From Oscillospiraceae bacterium (GTDB lineage Bacteria > Bacillota_A > Clostridia > Oscillospirales > JAAYXM01): DNA of 6,642 bases. The notes below the pieces were generated by a model, which was given only the letters and a program-made list of their open reading frames with translations, did no database searches and had not been told where the DNA came from. The position numbers and the translations under genes were made by a program. The stretch lies in contig JAFQVE010000147.1 in NCBI GenBank assembly GCA_017408185.1, positions 1-6,642 of the forward strand, given 5' to 3'. Each line of letters starts with the position of its first letter. Position 1 is the stretch's first letter. Below are positions 5,647 to 6,642 of this stretch, piece after piece.

Positions 5647-6087
5647 ATGCGAGTTTGTACATTTTTCGGACATAGGGAAACGCCGGAAGAAATAAAGGAG
5701 AAATTATCCTCTGCGATTGAAGATTTAATAGTAAACCACGGTGTAGATACATTTTATATGGGATGTGAGGGTAAATTTGATGCATATGCCCGCGCGGCAG
5801 TGAAAGAATTGTTGAAGAAATATCCACATATAAAATATAACGCAGTTCTTGCGTATGTGCCGTCTGAAAAAAGGTATAGTGAATATATGGATTATTCTGA
5901 TACAATAGTTTTTGACGGGATAGAAAAAAGCCATCCGAGATACGCGATAGCATCGCGCAACGAATGGATGGTTAAGAAGTCAGAATATGCAATTACATAT
6001 ATTAAATATCCTGTCGGCGGAGCATATAAATACGCCGAAGAGATGAAAAGAAAAGGCAAAACCGTAATAAACCTCGCGGATGTGTAA
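5647..6087 (+). CDS. Small SLOG/YpsA-like (DUF1273-type) Rossmann-fold protein of unknown function
   Basis: A 146-residue soluble protein with no membrane segment or signal peptide. It opens with a short strand and FFGHRE (6-11), followed by helix EEIKEKLSSAIEDLIVNHGV (14-33). Then comes the strand-loop FYMGCEGKFDAYA (36-48), where the G-x-x-G-x-D pattern matches the ligand-binding loop of SLOG proteins. LAYVPSEK (68-75) and a C-terminal YIKYPVGGAYKYAEEMKRKG (118-137) fit the later Rossmann strands and the conserved glycine-rich segment. SLOG members include LOG phosphoribohydrolases, DprA and YpsA; some bind or cut nucleotide-derived molecules, but no activity can be assigned here. AGAGGTG (5634-5640), six bases before ATG 5647-5649, fixes the start; an earlier in-frame start near 5578 would run through the promoter. 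It diverges from the XRE gene and probably falls under its control. GC is about 38%. The superfamily call rests on motif pattern only. Confidence 0.75.
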   Translation: MRVCTFFGHRETPEEIKEKLSSAIEDLIVNHGVDTFYMGCEGKFDAYARAAVKELLKKYPHIKYNAVLAYVPSEKRYSEYMDYSDTIVFDGIEKSHPRYAIASRNEWMVKKSEYAITYIKYPVGGAYKYAEEMKRKGKTVINLADV

Positions 6088-6148
6088 TATTTTGCGGTGC
6101 CAAGTTTCTGCCGGTTTTCTGCCATGATTTTGCCATATCTTCGTGAAA

Positions 6149-6179
6149 ACGACCGTACATTTCGATAACATACGGTCGT
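6149..6179. terminator. Hairpin between convergent SLOG and pyrB genes, possible weak terminator
   Basis: ACGACCGTA (6149-6157) pairs perfectly with TACGGTCGT (6171-6179) around a 13-base loop. Only a short T-run follows on either strand (ATTTGCTCTTT on plus, TTTTC on minus), so termination would be weaker than at 5121-5160. It is the only hairpin of note in the 126-base gap 6088-6213 between the two convergent stop codons. Confidence 0.55.
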
Positions 6180-6213
6180 ATTTGCTCTTTATATTACGTT
6201 TTGTAATCGGATT

Positions 6214-6642
6214 TTAGAGCTCTCTTGCGCGGGCTTCGCAGTATACACAGCGGTGTGCGCCTGAATGAGAGACCTTGAACATATGCTCAATTTCCTGCTC
6301 GCATGATGTGATGCAACGCGGGTTAAAGCAACGGTGAACACCCTTTATATATTCAGAATCATCAAGCGCGGGGTTTCCATCCTGTCTGGCTTCTTCAAGA
6401 AGCTTCAAGATGAGTGCCATACGGATATACTTTCCGTTTGCAACCTGGCGGAAATAGCACGCGCGCGGATCCTTATCCACCGCAACGCTTATCTCGTTCA
6501 CGCGCGGCAGAGGATGAAGAATGCACATATCTTCCTTCGCATTTTCAAGCTTTTCCGGGGTGAGGACATAGCTGTCCTTTAAGCGCTCATATTCCTCGTC
6601 CGTTTCAAAACGCTCCTTCTGTATTCTCGTCATATAAAGCAC
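6214..6642 (-). CDS. pyrB: Aspartate carbamoyltransferase, C-terminal part, fused to a PyrI-type zinc domain
   Basis: ATCase joins carbamoyl phosphate and aspartate in the second step of pyrimidine synthesis. The visible 142 residues run off the right edge, so the N-terminal carbamoyl-phosphate domain is missing; the GTG at 6640-6642 is internal, not a start. Counting that codon as residue 1, [10 protein letters not shown] (3-12) and [10 protein letters not shown] (42-51) are the aspartate-domain signatures of Pyr[21 protein letters not shown] (63-82) matches the PyrB C-terminus. After a linker of about 15-20 residues comes HRCFNPRC (103-110) and later HRCVYC (130-135). These Cx4C and CxxC pairs (Cys105, 110, 132, 135) are those of the PyrI zinc domain, which in the E. 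coli enzyme contacts the catalytic chain. The nucleotide-binding allosteric half of PyrI is not between the two parts. Whether a separate pyrI exists cannot be seen. Identity is firm; the meaning of the fusion is inferred. Confidence 0.93.
   Translation of the reverse strand: MLYMTRIQKERFETDEEYERLKDSYVLTPEKLENAKEDMCILHPLPRVNEISVAVDKDPRACYFRQVANGKYIRMALILKLLEEARQDGNPALDDSEYIKGVHRCFNPRCITSCEQEIEHMFKVSHSGAHRCVYCEARAREL

Noticed and set aside
5606..5953. Minus-strand open frames opposite the SLOG gene
   Set aside because: No ribosome binding site, aromatic-rich composition typical of antisense reading of an AT-rich gene, and the plus-strand gene has a full promoter and ribosome binding site.
6193..6207. 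ATTAC-GTAAT small hairpin after the pyrB stop codon
   Set aside because: A five-pair AT-rich stem is too weak to call a terminator by itself.
1..6642. tRNA, rRNA, CRISPR array, insertion sequence or attachment site
   Set aside because: Nothing resembling regular repeat-spacer units, transposase motifs, tRNA arms or rRNA conserved stretches was seen on either strand.

Overview
The window looks like chromosomal DNA of a low-to-mid GC Gram-positive bacterium, most likely a clostridium-type member of the Bacillota. The clues are strong AGGAGG-type ribosome binding sites, a secreted protein with three C-terminal SLH (S-layer homology) domains, an archaeal/eukaryotic-type prolyl-tRNA synthetase without an editing insertion, and an archaeal-type cofactor-independent phosphoglycerate mutase. 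The taxonomic placement is inference; no rRNA or tRNA gene is present.

Region 1 (1-4440, minus strand) reads as one operon. A promoter with an extended -10 (4412-4440) and a leader hairpin (4353-4381) precede a large surface protein with RCC1-like repeats, a transglutaminase-type domain and SLH domains (2357-4333). After 28 bases comes apgM (1120-2328), and after another 15 bases comes proS (1-1104, cut by the window edge). No terminator is visible between the three genes.

Region 2 (4462-5160, plus strand) holds a single guanylate kinase-like gene with its own promoter, ending in a strong hairpin terminator at 5121-5160. The same hairpin serves the convergent gene to its right.

Region 3 (about 5121-6180) is a compact, more AT-rich module. 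An XRE-family repressor-like gene (5145-5498, minus) and a small SLOG/YpsA-like Rossmann protein gene (5647-6087, plus) diverge from a 148-base control region. That region holds two copies of an 11-base dyad (TACTAWTAGTA), each touching one of the two promoters, inside a 13-base inverted repeat. This is the most system-like part of the window: a self-contained regulator/effector pair isolated by hairpins on both sides. Its function is unknown.

Region 4 (6214-6642, minus) is the C-terminal part of an aspartate carbamoyltransferase. The catalytic PyrB chain runs directly into a PyrI-type four-cysteine zinc domain, apparently without the PyrI allosteric domain between them.
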